From NCBI GenBank assembly GCA_963703325.1, contig OY969805.1:3038001-3102000 (forward strand): a stretch of DNA of 64,000 bases, given 5' to 3'. This DNA comes from Aquilonibacter sp963703325 (GTDB taxonomy: Bacteria > Vulcanimicrobiota > Vulcanimicrobiia > Vulcanimicrobiales > Vulcanimicrobiaceae). A program made the translations under genes and the position numbers. The notes under the pieces were generated by a model. The model did no database searches, was not told the origin of the DNA, and saw nothing but the letters and a program-made list of their open reading frames with translations. Below, piece by piece: positions 25,761 through 33,537 of this stretch (position 1 is its first letter; the number at the start of each line of letters is the position of its first letter).

Positions 25761-26095
25761 TCAGCCAAAGCGTGCGATGTGACCGCGACCAAACGCCTTG
25801 GCTGCGTCGATGAGCGGCAGTATCGTGTGCCCGTACTCGGTGAGTGAATACATTACGCGCGCGGGTGCGGAACCGGTCTCTTCGCGCGCGATGATGTCGT
25901 CGGCGATCAGCTCGGCGAGCTGTTCGGTCAGCACCTTGCGCGAAACGTCGGGCAGAAATTGCGCGATCCCCGCGAAGTGGTACGGACGCTCGGCCAGCGA
26001 GTAGATGATGATCATCTTCCACTTCCCGCCGACAGCCGCAAGGGCCGCGTCAGCGGGCAGTTACTCACCGGGTTGGCTCTGCGAACGGCAAACAT
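25761..26095 (-). pseudogene. HxlR-family regulator, frameshifted in the N terminus
   Basis: The C-terminal 84 residues (MIIIYSLAERPYHFAGIA, then SRKVLTEQLAELIADDII, and MYSLTEYGHTILPLIDA) are a clear HxlR winged helix. The conserved HxlR beginning, with Cys-Pro and VGGKWK, is split. ATG 26095 opens MFAVRRANPVSNCP in one frame, and ADAALAAVGGKWK continues in another. One missing base in the GGG run near 26055-26057 would join them into a normal HxlR of about 112 residues. As given, translation could only start at the internal ATG 26015 and would lose the redox-sensing Cys. It lies four bases from the preceding small gene. Confidence 0.78.
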
Positions 26096-26098
26096 CAG

Positions 26099-26287
26099 TT
26101 AGTGATCGACGAACTTCGAGTCTTCGCTCAACGTCGGATCGAGGCGCACGGCCTCGAGCGCGTACCTGCGGGTCTCGTGGCCGCCCGGCACTGCCACGCG
26201 CACCACGAGCTCGTGCGGATGCACTTCTTTGACGGTCCCCTCTTCTTGCGTGCCGTCGATATAGACGTGATCTCCAGGTTTAAACAT
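26099..26287 (-). CDS. Small conserved-looking protein, 62 residues
   Basis: ATG 26287 follows a good ribosome-binding site (AGGAG, seven bases). The product begins MFKPGDHVYIDGTQEEGTVK and continues with VHPHELVVRVAVPGG, an alternating hydrophobic pattern like a small SH3-type or KOW-like beta barrel. No signal peptide or metal motif is seen. It is followed on the same strand by the HxlR regulator. I do not recognise the family and assign no function. Confidence 0.65.
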   Translation of the reverse strand: MFKPGDHVYIDGTQEEGTVKEVHPHELVVRVAVPGGHETRRYALEAVRLDPTLSEDSKFVDH

Positions 26288-26310
26288 AGCCGTTCTCCTA
26301 TTCCAAAATG

Positions 26311-26334
26311 TGTCGCCCTGAGCCTGTCGAAGGG
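26311..26334 (+). repeat. Class B dispersed repeat
   Basis: TGTCGCCCTGAGCCTGTCGA followed by AGGG, a form of the widespread CCTGAGCCTGTCGAAGGG repeat. Its AGGG end lies six bases before the AmpC-like start codon and can act as its ribosome-binding site. Confidence 0.85.
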
Positions 26335-26340
26335 CGCCCC

Positions 26341-27435
26341 ATGATGATTGCAGCGGCAACGCCGGTTAGCATCGTACAGGTCATCACGCAAACCGTGCGC
26401 CCCCTGATGCAGCGGTACGATATTCCCGGCATGGCGGTCGGCGTTGTCGTAGGCGAGCAGTCGTACGTGGTTGACCGCGGGGCGGCCTCAAAGGCGACGA
26501 AACAACCGGTCGACCCGGCGACACTCTTCGAGATCGGCTCGGTTACCAAAACCTTCACCGCAACGCTCGCGTCGTACGCGCAGCTCACCGGCAAACTCTC
26601 GCTCTCGGATACGGTGAGTGTGGATTTACCCGTGCTGCGCGGCAGTGCATTCGATCGTGTGCGCCTGCTCAATCTCGGCACGCACACGGCAGGCGGTCTT
26701 CCCTTGCAAGTTCCCGACAACGTCACCAACGACGCGCAGCTTATTTCCTACCTCCAACATTGGAAACCGTCGTATCCACCCGGCACGCATCGAGTCTACT
26801 CCAACGTCAGTATCGGGTTGCTCGGCATGATCGCAGCCGCGCGCATGCACGAAGATTTCGTTACGGCGATGCAGCGTACGCTCTTCACACCGCTGGGCTT
26901 GCGGCACACCTATATCAACGTCCCCGCGGCGCAGATGGAAAATTACGCGCAAGGCTACACGTCAACAAATATGCCGATTCGGATGAAACCCGGCGAGCTC
27001 TGGGCGCAGGCCTACGGCGTTCGCACGACCGCCGGCGATCTGCTGCAGTGGCTCGAAGATAATATGGCGATGGTCCCGCTCGATGCCACGTTGCAGCGCG
27101 CGCTCATCGACACGCACACCGGCTATTACGGCGTCGCGCCGATCACCCAAGACTTGATCTGGGAGCAGTATTCGTATCCGGTCTCGCTGGCGAAACTCGA
27201 GGACGGAAATTCCGCCCGGATCCTGTTCGACGCAAATCCGGCGATCGCGCTCCAACCACCGCAACCACCGCGCGACGCCGCCTTCCTGAATAAAACCGGA
27301 TCGACCAACGGTTTTGCAACCTACGTCGCATTCATTCCGGCAAAGAAGATCGGCATCGTGCTATTGGCCAACAAGAACTATCCGATCCCCGCACGAGTCG
27401 CCGCCGCCTACGAGATCCTCCGCCGGCTGCCGTAG
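26341..27435 (+). CDS. Class C (AmpC-like) serine beta-lactamase homolog lacking a signal peptide
   Basis: A 364-residue protein with all three class C motifs: nucleophile S67 and K70 in FEIGSVTKTF, Y153 of the YxN motif in RVYSNVSIG (Y-S-N), and KTG in LNKTGSTNGFATYV. The N-terminal IPGMAVGVVVGEQSY matches AmpC. AmpC is periplasmic, but the frame begins directly with MMIAAATPVSIVQVITQTV, which is not a signal peptide, and the region before it is a class B repeat. So the signal sequence may have been lost by repeat insertion, or the protein is a cytoplasmic esterase or peptidase relative. No ampR lies next to it. Confidence 0.85.
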   Translation: MMIAAATPVSIVQVITQTVRPLMQRYDIPGMAVGVVVGEQSYVVDRGAASKATKQPVDPATLFEIGSVTKTFTATLASYAQLTGKLSLSDTVSVDLPVLRGSAFDRVRLLNLGTHTAGGLPLQVPDNVTNDAQLISYLQHWKPSYPPGTHRVYSNVSIGLLGMIAAARMHEDFVTAMQRTLFTPLGLRHTYINVPAAQMENYAQGYTSTNMPIRMKPGELWAQAYGVRTTAGDLLQWLEDNMAMVPLDATLQRALIDTHTGYYGVAPITQDLIWEQYSYPVSLAKLEDGNSARILFDANPAIALQPPQPPRDAAFLNKTGSTNGFATYVAFIPAKKIGIVLLANKNYPIPARVAAAYEILRRLP

Positions 27436-27525
27436 GTAGCGCGCCACGCTATCGAAGCGGCACATACTCAAACCCAAGAAACCGTTCGCGTTTAGGAACC
27501 GCTAGCGGCCGCCCTCAGAAATAAT

Positions 27526-27552
27526 GAAGGCCTCCTAGTCACGGAGGCCTTC
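27526..27552. terminator. Bidirectional terminator between convergent genes
   Basis: GAAGGCCTCC and GGAGGCCTTC form a perfect 10-bp stem with a seven-base loop. On the minus strand it is followed by ATTATTTCT, so it best terminates the His-rich gene, and it can also stop the ampC-like transcript. It lies in the 142-base gap between the two convergent genes. Confidence 0.75.
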
Positions 27553-27577
27553 TGCGATTCCCTTCGTGGGTCCGTCG

Positions 27578-28018
27578 CTAGGCTTCGGATTGTGGCGTAA
27601 TTTGCGACTGCGCCCAGAAGCTGGCGGCCGCGTCGCCGATCGACTGGGTTGCCATCGACGATGTCGTCGTGGGTATCGTCACGCCGAAGGCGTCCTCGTC
27701 ACTGGTCGTACCGGAGGTACTGCTCGACGAACTCGAGCTCGACTGACTCGCATGGTGATGATGATGGTGATGGAGTTCCGATTTCAACTGCGCGAGCTGC
27801 TGTGGATTGAGCACCGAATCGATTTGGCTTTGCAGCTGCGTGGGGCTGAGATTGCCGTTTTTGGCGTTTTGGAGAATCTGGCCGATCTGTTGTTGTTGCG
27901 TTTGCGTGAGATTGAGGTTCGAAAACACGCTCGGCAACGTGGTTGATTGCGCAACGTTGGGTACGGTAGCGTAGGACGCCGACGCGCTCACACCGGATGT
28001 CCCTGAGATGCCACTCAT
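27578..28018 (-). CDS. Low-complexity protein with natural His7 and Ser-rich tracts
   Basis: A 146-residue protein starting at ATG 28018 behind AAGGAG. The N-terminal half is Ser/Thr/Ala rich. The middle (NLTQTQQQQIGQILQNAKNG, NLSPTQLQSQIDSVLNPQQL) is helical and resembles the helical repeat of small periplasmic or surface proteins. This is followed by LKSEL, seven His, a short spacer and eight Ser. The C terminus (DEDAFGV, AASFWAQSQ) is acidic then aromatic. No signal peptide is visible. The His tract suggests Ni, Zn or Cu binding, but this is inference. Confidence 0.7.
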   Translation of the reverse strand: MSGISGTSGVSASASYATVPNVAQSTTLPSVFSNLNLTQTQQQQIGQILQNAKNGNLSPTQLQSQIDSVLNPQQLAQLKSELHHHHHHHASQSSSSSSSSTSGTTSDEDAFGVTIPTTTSSMATQSIGDAAASFWAQSQITPQSEA

Positions 28019-28098
28019 TGATGTCTCCTTTCTGCGCGCATAGCGCACTCTTAGGCTATCGGCAGCAAGGCTGTGAGAATCGTGAGGTTCTCCTCGGA

Positions 28099-28135
28099 CT
28101 TGTCATCCCGAGCGTAGCGCAGCGTAGTCGAGGGA
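28099..28135 (+). repeat. Class A repeat upstream of the antitoxin gene
   Basis: A full copy with the GCAGCG variant, 43 bases before the -10 box of the antitoxin gene. Confidence 0.9.
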
Positions 28136-28177
28136 GCGACGGATACGCCCAAACTAGCGTCTTGCTGAAATTTCCGC

Positions 28178-28183
28178 TATAAT
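28178..28183 (+). promoter_or_regulatory. Consensus -10 box of a probable leaderless promoter
   Basis: TATAAT is followed by only six bases before the ATG at 28190, so the transcript would start at or next to the start codon. No good -35 box is seen (TAGCGT at the standard distance). Confidence 0.6.
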
Positions 28184-28189
28184 GAGCGT

Positions 28190-28612
28190 ATGTCAACTCT
28201 GGCCCTGGCGCCGACCGCCGTCGATTTTGCGCGGTCCCCGGCGAAGCTCAAGGCGCTCTCGCCCACCGCGATTCGCGCCTTTAAAGACATCGCCACGCAC
28301 TGGAAGCTCGCGCCGATCGAGCAGCGCATTCTGCTCGGCGTCCTCCCGCAGTCGACCTACACCAAGTACATGCGCGATCCCGACACGGCGCTGCTCTCCT
28401 ACGACACGCTGCAGCGCATCTCGATGCTGCTCGGCATCTTCAAGGCGATCAACATCCTCCTGCCCGACGCGGAGCTCGCCGATGCGTGGATCAGCCGGCC
28501 CAATGCCCATCCGCTGTTCAAAGGAATGAGCGCCAAAGAGCTGCTGCTCGATGGATCGTTCGAAAGTCTGGCAGCCGTGCGTGCCTACCTCGACACGCAG
28601 CGTGGCTGGTAG
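28190..28612 (+). CDS. Xre/MbcA/ParS-type antitoxin (partner class of RES toxins)
   Basis: A 140-residue protein. The N-terminal part is an Xre-like HTH (ALSPTAIRAFKDIATHW, LGVLPQSTYTKYMRD) and the C-terminal part is the DUF2384/MbcA toxin-binding region (PNAHPLFKGMSAKELLLDG, then SFESLAAVRAYLDTQRGW). Such antitoxins neutralise RES-domain NAD-degrading toxins and repress their own promoter. A RES protein lies 418 bases downstream rather than immediately after, with an inverted gene between. The start fits the leaderless -10 box. Confidence 0.87.
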   Translation: MSTLALAPTAVDFARSPAKLKALSPTAIRAFKDIATHWKLAPIEQRILLGVLPQSTYTKYMRDPDTALLSYDTLQRISMLLGIFKAINILLPDAELADAWISRPNAHPLFKGMSAKELLLDGSFESLAAVRAYLDTQRGW

Positions 28613-28626
28613 ACGAGCCGCTGCTC

Positions 28627-29025
28627 CTAGGGACTTACGATTTGGAATCGGCCGCGCAAGATTATCCGCACGTGTTTCGCCGGCTCGCCTCCGGCGGTCG
28701 TTACGTCCACATGCAGGTCTGCGACAAGCGGCTCGCCCGGTGGGCTCTTGCACGCCGGCAACGCGTAGAGTTCGGCGCGATAGCGAATCGGCTTGTTGAC
28801 CCCGTGATCTTCCCACTTGTAGAGAATTGCCTGCTCGCTCTTGGGGCGCACCCAGGCGCCGCTCACCACGGTCGCCCAGCCGTCGGCGCGTTCGTCATAG
28901 ATGGTCACCCACGCACACAGTGGCGTCTCGTTCACGTACGTCGTCGTACCATAAACCATGTGCGAGGATTCTGCGCGCGCCGGAACGGCGAGCAAAAGAA
29001 ACACGAGTACAAGAAAGAATCGCAT
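28627..29025 (-). CDS. Small secreted protein of unknown function, inverted inside the Xre-RES pair
   Basis: A 132-residue protein with a clean Sec signal peptide (MRFFLVLVFLLLAVPARAES). The mature part is beta-rich (MVYGTTTYVNETPLCAWVTI, DGWATVVSGAWVRPKSEQAI) with two cysteines that may pair. It lies on the opposite strand between antitoxin and RES toxin, and its ATG is only five bases from the divergent RES ATG. It ends 14 bases from the antitoxin stop. I do not recognise the family. Its place suggests later insertion into the toxin-antitoxin locus. Confidence 0.7.
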   Translation of the reverse strand: MRFFLVLVFLLLAVPARAESSHMVYGTTTYVNETPLCAWVTIYDERADGWATVVSGAWVRPKSEQAILYKWEDHGVNKPIRYRAELYALPACKSPPGEPLVADLHVDVTTAGGEPAKHVRIILRGRFQIVSP

Positions 29026-29030
29026 GCGCG

Positions 29031-29714
29031 ATGATACGCTTTCGTAAAAAGCGCACCTTCCGCGTCATCGCCCATCGCCGCAACGAAGACCGCATTGCCG
29101 ATCGGTTGACCTCGGTCACCAATCGTGCGGCGCTCGACGAGATTGAGGCGCTGTCTAACCCGCGTATCCAGCAAGAGTACGCCGCGCGAAAGAAAGTCCG
29201 GCCTGAAGACTTGGGCGGCAGCGACGGTAACGAGATGGTCATCGCCTCCTTCGCCTATTCCGGCGCGAGCCGCTTCACCGACGGCAGCTACGGTGTCTAC
29301 TACGCGGGCTTCGACCAGCGCACCGCGATCGCGGAGTCGGCCTATCACACGCAGCGCTTCCTCGCCTATACGCAAACGCGCGCAACCGTCGTCTACAAGC
29401 GCGTGCTCACCGCCGACGTCAAAGGCAGCTACGACGACGTACGCGCCCTTTCGCCGAGCGACCCGATCTACGATCCCGATCCCAACAACTATGCGGCCGC
29501 ACAGGCCTACGCGCTCGCGCTCTACGCGCGAAACGCCGTCGACGGCGTCGTGTACGCCAGCGTGCGCGCCGCCGGGGGTACCTGCGTCGCCGCCTTTCGC
29601 CCACGGCTGCTCACCAACTGCGCGACCGCCGGCTTTTTAGCCTACACGTACGACGGTATGCGTATCGACGAGATCTTCGCGATCGAGCCAATCGCCCGCG
29701 AAACACAAGCTTAA
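29031..29714 (+). CDS. RES-domain protein (NAD+-degrading toxin class)
   Basis: A 227-residue protein. The RES core is SRFTDGSYGVYYAGFDQRT followed by AIAESAYH (conserved Arg and Glu) and DGVVYASVRAAGGTCVAAFR (conserved Ser). RES toxins of Xre-RES modules are NAD+ phosphorylases or glycohydrolases. The N-terminal 60 residues (FRKKRTFRVIAHRRNEDRIA) are extra compared with compact RES toxins. ATG 29031 is five bases from the divergent start of the 132-residue secreted protein, so the two promoters must overlap the opposite genes. The likely antitoxin is the Xre protein at 28190. Confidence 0.82.
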   Translation: MIRFRKKRTFRVIAHRRNEDRIADRLTSVTNRAALDEIEALSNPRIQQEYAARKKVRPEDLGGSDGNEMVIASFAYSGASRFTDGSYGVYYAGFDQRTAIAESAYHTQRFLAYTQTRATVVYKRVLTADVKGSYDDVRALSPSDPIYDPDPNNYAAAQAYALALYARNAVDGVVYASVRAAGGTCVAAFRPRLLTNCATAGFLAYTYDGMRIDEIFAIEPIARETQA

Positions 29715-29788
29715 CCGGTCGTCCCTTGTTTCCGCTGCGTCGCAATGGGGAATCATACCGATAATATAAATGGAACGAGGTGATCCAG

Positions 29789-30133
29789 ATGGCTCTGGTT
29801 AGAGCAGTCGCGCTGCTCGTTTTTCTCACGGCGCTTTCGACGGCACAAACACTCGCGCAAACCACCCCCGTGTGGCAAACGCCCGCCGATTCGATTGCCG
29901 TGCTGAATACCAGTGGAAATCAGGATTTCAGCTACGCGCTCATCCGCGACGGTTCCATGCACAATCACAATACGTACTGCGTCACCGTCGGCGCGCACAT
30001 CGGCAAGTTGCGCGTCGTTTCGATTGGCCCCAAGGGTATCGTGCTCTCGAACGGGCGTCTGCTGCCGAACACGGCGGTCGCGGCGCGACCGACCACGCTC
30101 GTTGCTACCGGGCAGGCGATTGACCTTCCCTAA
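29789..30133 (+). CDS. Small secreted protein with a PilP/GspC-like C terminus
   Basis: A 114-residue protein with a signal peptide (MALVRAVALLVFLTALSTAQ). The C-terminal part CVTVGAHIGKLRVVSIGPKG followed by IVLSNGRLL resembles the HR/PDZ-linked motif of PilP and GspC proteins, which contact the secretin periplasmic domain. The secretin gene starts 15 bases downstream, so this may be its inner-membrane or periplasmic partner. ATG 29789 follows GAGG by eight bases. A GTG at 29780 is also in frame. Confidence 0.6.
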   Translation: MALVRAVALLVFLTALSTAQTLAQTTPVWQTPADSIAVLNTSGNQDFSYALIRDGSMHNHNTYCVTVGAHIGKLRVVSIGPKGIVLSNGRLLPNTAVAARPTTLVATGQAIDLP

Positions 30134-30148
30134 CACAATCAGCCCGGA

Positions 30149-31684
30149 ATGGCGGCATTCCCCAGGATAGCCTGTTCGGCGTTGATCATTGCGCTGGTCC
30201 TCGGCACGCGCTTCACCGTCGCATCCGCCGCCACCGAAGAACTCCTCGCCTACCGCTCGTCGTCCGCGGCCGACGGCAGCGTCCGCCTCGAACTCGATTT
30301 CGACGGACCGGCGCCGGCAACGCAGGTCATCCACGCGTACCGCGACCAGGCGAAAATCGTCCTCATCGGCGTCGAACGCGGCCCCGATCTTCCGGCCAGC
30401 ATCGCCGAAGGCGGCACGATCAAGAGCGGCTCGATTGCGGCGTTCGCGCATATCGGGTTGGTCGTCAACCTTGAGTTGACGCACGACGTTCGTCCGCGCA
30501 CCGAGACATTTGGTAACCGCGTCATCGTCCACGTTCCCGCCGGCACCAGCGACGAAGAAGCGCATGTCACGATTGCTCCACTTGCGCGAGCGCAAGGCGT
30601 GACGATCGTTCGGCTCTCGTACGCCGACGTCAGCGAGATCGCCGGGCTGATCAAGAGCGGTGTGACCGTTCCCTCGGTCGATTTCTTTACCGCGCAATCG
30701 CCGTTCGTTGCGCCAACACCGGCGTCGGGCAGCTCGTACTCGAGCTCGTCGTCGTCGCAGGTCACCAACGCGACGCCAACCTACGTCACGCTGCCGACCA
30801 GCGCACTGATCCCCAAAGATTCGGCGCAAGGCGTCTTCATCAACGATAACGTCTCGGTCGATCGGCGATTGAACGCCGTAATCTTGCGCGGCACGCCCGA
30901 CGAGATCGCGCCCTACGAGCGCATGATCGCACTGGTCGATACACCGCGGCGCAGCGTACTGCTCGAAACGCAAGTGGTCGAGTTGACCGAAACCGGCGCC
31001 TACGATCTCGGCGTCAACTACTCGCCGAGCGGTTCGCTCGCAACCGCAACGTTCAACGCCGGCAATACCATACCCAGCAGCGTGTCGGTGAACAGCACCG
31101 CACAGGGCTCCAGCAAGCCGATTGCGAGCCTCTCGCTTGGTGCGCAGTTGCAGGCGCTGCAGCAAAAAGGCCAGGCCAAGATTCTTGCGCAGCCGCGCAT
31201 TCTCGCCGCCGACAACCGCATCGCGGCGATTCTTTCCGGCGAAGCGGTGCCGATCTTCAACACCGTGGTCGTGCCCTCAGGCGGAGCGCCACTGGTCCAA
31301 CAGCAGATTCAATACATCAACGTCGGTGTCAGCCTGGAGATTTTGCCGCGCATCTCTGCCGACGGGAGCGTTACCGTCGACGTCTTCTCCGAGGTCTCGA
31401 GCATCATCGATTACGTTGGGACCACGCCGCGTATCGCCGTGCGTCAAGAACTTACCACGGCCTCCGCCAACGACGGTCAATCGATCCTGATGGGTGGCCT
31501 CATGCAAGATCAAGAGATCAAACAGCTCAGCAAAATTCCCGGGCTCGGCGATTTGCCGCTCATCGGTCCAATCTTCCAGCAGACCACGATGAGCGATCAG
31601 AAAACCAATCTTTATCTCGTCATCACCCCGCACGTGCTGACCAAGACGTCGACCGCCGCCCAACCGCCCTCCCCCTCGCCCTAA
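30149..31684 (+). CDS. Secretin of type IV pilus / type II secretion class (PilQ-like), copy 1
   Basis: A 511-residue outer-membrane secretin with an N-terminal signal (about 1-28). An AMIN-like beta region follows (about 35-130), then one N-domain (YADVSEIAGLIKSG), a Ser-rich linker, the ring domain VDRRLNAVILRGTPDEIA and LLETQVVELTETGAYDLGV. The secretin pore domain has AKILAQPRILAADN, GEAVPIF, YINVGVSLEILPRI and the final signature QSILMGGLMQDQE, then GLGDLPLIGPIF and NLYLVITPHVL. It is shorter than PilQ of pseudomonads. No pilM-O or gsp genes are in the window, so the partner machinery lies elsewhere. Confidence 0.92.
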   Translation: MAAFPRIACSALIIALVLGTRFTVASAATEELLAYRSSSAADGSVRLELDFDGPAPATQVIHAYRDQAKIVLIGVERGPDLPASIAEGGTIKSGSIAAFAHIGLVVNLELTHDVRPRTETFGNRVIVHVPAGTSDEEAHVTIAPLARAQGVTIVRLSYADVSEIAGLIKSGVTVPSVDFFTAQSPFVAPTPASGSSYSSSSSSQVTNATPTYVTLPTSALIPKDSAQGVFINDNVSVDRRLNAVILRGTPDEIAPYERMIALVDTPRRSVLLETQVVELTETGAYDLGVNYSPSGSLATATFNAGNTIPSSVSVNSTAQGSSKPIASLSLGAQLQALQQKGQAKILAQPRILAADNRIAAILSGEAVPIFNTVVVPSGGAPLVQQQIQYINVGVSLEILPRISADGSVTVDVFSEVSSIIDYVGTTPRIAVRQELTTASANDGQSILMGGLMQDQEIKQLSKIPGLGDLPLIGPIFQQTTMSDQKTNLYLVITPHVLTKTSTAAQPPSPSP

Positions 31685-31776
31685 CCGGCGCCTGCTTTGA
31701 GCCAAGCTGATTGAGGCCTGTCAGAAACGAGCATACTGGGTGTAGCCATCATTATGAAGAGGTCGGAGGGCCTTCG

Positions 31777-33537
31777 TTGACCGATACCGCGGAAAATCGC
31801 GATCAGGCGCGGCTAAACCTACTCGTACGCGCGGGCGACATCTTTCATCAATCCCTCGACGTAACCGCAACGCTTAACAACGTTGCGCGCCTCTCCGTCG
31901 AGTCGTTTGCGGATATCTGCATCTTCGATCTCCTCGATGAACGCTCCGATCGGCTCTTCGTCACCGCCGCCGCGCATCGCGATCGGCGGAAGGAAGAAGC
32001 CCTTACCGGCGTCGGCGCAATCCTGCACATCGAAGAATTCCGCGTTCACCCGGTCGTCGAGGTCACGCGCAGCGGCAAGCCGTTCTTCTTGCCGCGCATC
32101 GACGAGAACACGCTCGTCGCGCACGCGGCGTCGCGCCAACACGAGCACTATATGCGGCGCCTCGGCTACCGCTCGAAGATCGTTGCTCCGGTCGTCGCAC
32201 AGGATCATATCTTCGGCGCACTCACCTTCGTGCGAACGCGCGAAGACCACGAATTCGACGAAGGCGATCTCGCCTTCGCGATCGAGTTGGGGCGGCGCGC
32301 CGGCCTGGCCGTCGCGAATGCGAAGCAGTTCCACCGCGAACAATACGTTGCCGAAACGCTGCAGCGCTCGTTCTTGCCGCAGAGCTTCCCCAAGCGCGCC
32401 GGCATCGAAATTTCGGCGCACTACCGGCCCGGTTCGACCGAAGCCGACATCGGGGGCGATTGGTACGACGCCTTTGAAAATGCGGCCGGCGAAATCGTGC
32501 TGACGATCGGCGACGTCACCGGCAAAGGGATCGAAGCGGCACGCCTGATGGTCTTGATGCGTCAGGCCATTCGCGTTGCGGCGCTTGATTCGAACGATCC
32601 TCGCCGAATCGCCGACGTGTGCAACCGCCTGCTGCTTGCCGACGACGAGAACCGTCTAGCTAGTGCTTTCATCGGGATCATCGACCTTCAGACAAGCATG
32701 CTGCGCTACGTTTCCGCCGGTCATGCACCGCCGCTGCTGCGCTTGCCCGATCGCACCGTGCGCCGGCTCGAATCGCCGTCGCCGCCCCTCGGCGCGTTCC
32801 GCAACGTCGATTTCGAGCTGCATGAAGAACTGTGTCCGGATCAGAGCGTGCTCGTCTTATACACGGACGGCATCGTCGAGATCACGCGCGATATCCTCGC
32901 CGGCGAAGACATGCTCGCAGCCGTACTGCGCTCGGACGCGATTCTGCACGCTGCGAGTCCAGCCGAGTTCGTCGAGCGCGCGATCGCGAATCGTGCACCG
33001 CGCGACGACATCGCGATCATCGTGGCAAACTTTGCGCGAAACTCGTTGCGCTGGCAGTTCCAGGCCGAGGATGTCCGCTCGGCGTACGCCATGCGCGAGG
33101 AATTCTTTCGCAGCCTGCTCACCCTATGTGAGCCCGATGACCAGCAGATCACGACCTGCGGGGTCATCTTTGCCGAACTCATCGGCAACGCGGTGCGTCA
33201 CGCGCCGGGGCCGCTCAGCGTCTCGCTGGAACGCCGTCACGGCGAACTCGCGCTGCACCTCATCGACAACGGTCCGGGCTTCGACTATGCGCCGGTACTC
33301 CCGAGCAACATTTGGTCCGAAACCGGCCGCGGGCTGTACCTCATCTCGAAATTAGCGCGCGGCGTCGAAGTCGAACGCCTCCCTGGGCTCGGCAGCCACG
33401 TGATCGTGACCCTCCCGGTGACCTGCGAACTGCGCGCCGACGAGGAAGCCCCATTGTCCTCATTTGCTACGCTAAAGCACGATGAGCCAAAAACCGTTCA
33501 TGCTGCGCGGGACCCACGTAAGACTCGAACCGCTTAG
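31777..33537 (+). CDS. GAF-SpoIIE phosphatase with C-terminal RsbW-like kinase domain
   Basis: A 586-residue regulator with a GAF sensor (about 10-180), a coiled linker ending EQYVAETLQRSFLPQ, a PP2C-type SpoIIE phosphatase (about 205-420: DIGGDWYDAFE, IGDVTGKGIEAA, YVSAGHAPPLL, LYTDGIVE), and a GHKL anti-sigma kinase (FAELIGNAVRHAPG, DNGPGFD, GRGLYLISKLA). Such fusions control partner-switching pathways that release sigma factors. The partners are not in the window. TTG 31777 is preferred because GGAGGG stands six bases upstream. The longer frame from TTG 31711 has no such site. The 3' end overlaps the next gene by 56 bases. Confidence 0.92.
   Translation: MTDTAENRDQARLNLLVRAGDIFHQSLDVTATLNNVARLSVESFADICIFDLLDERSDRLFVTAAAHRDRRKEEALTGVGAILHIEEFRVHPVVEVTRSGKPFFLPRIDENTLVAHAASRQHEHYMRRLGYRSKIVAPVVAQDHIFGALTFVRTREDHEFDEGDLAFAIELGRRAGLAVANAKQFHREQYVAETLQRSFLPQSFPKRAGIEISAHYRPGSTEADIGGDWYDAFENAAGEIVLTIGDVTGKGIEAARLMVLMRQAIRVAALDSNDPRRIADVCNRLLLADDENRLASAFIGIIDLQTSMLRYVSAGHAPPLLRLPDRTVRRLESPSPPLGAFRNVDFELHEELCPDQSVLVLYTDGIVEITRDILAGEDMLAAVLRSDAILHAASPAEFVERAIANRAPRDDIAIIVANFARNSLRWQFQAEDVRSAYAMREEFFRSLLTLCEPDDQQITTCGVIFAELIGNAVRHAPGPLSVSLERRHGELALHLIDNGPGFDYAPVLPSNIWSETGRGLYLISKLARGVEVERLPGLGSHVIVTLPVTCELRADEEAPLSSFATLKHDEPKTVHAARDPRKTRTA

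Noticed and set aside
27740..27790. His tract as a cloning-tag artefact
   Set aside because: It lies inside a native gene with its own Shine-Dalgarno and terminator and is followed by further coding sequence.
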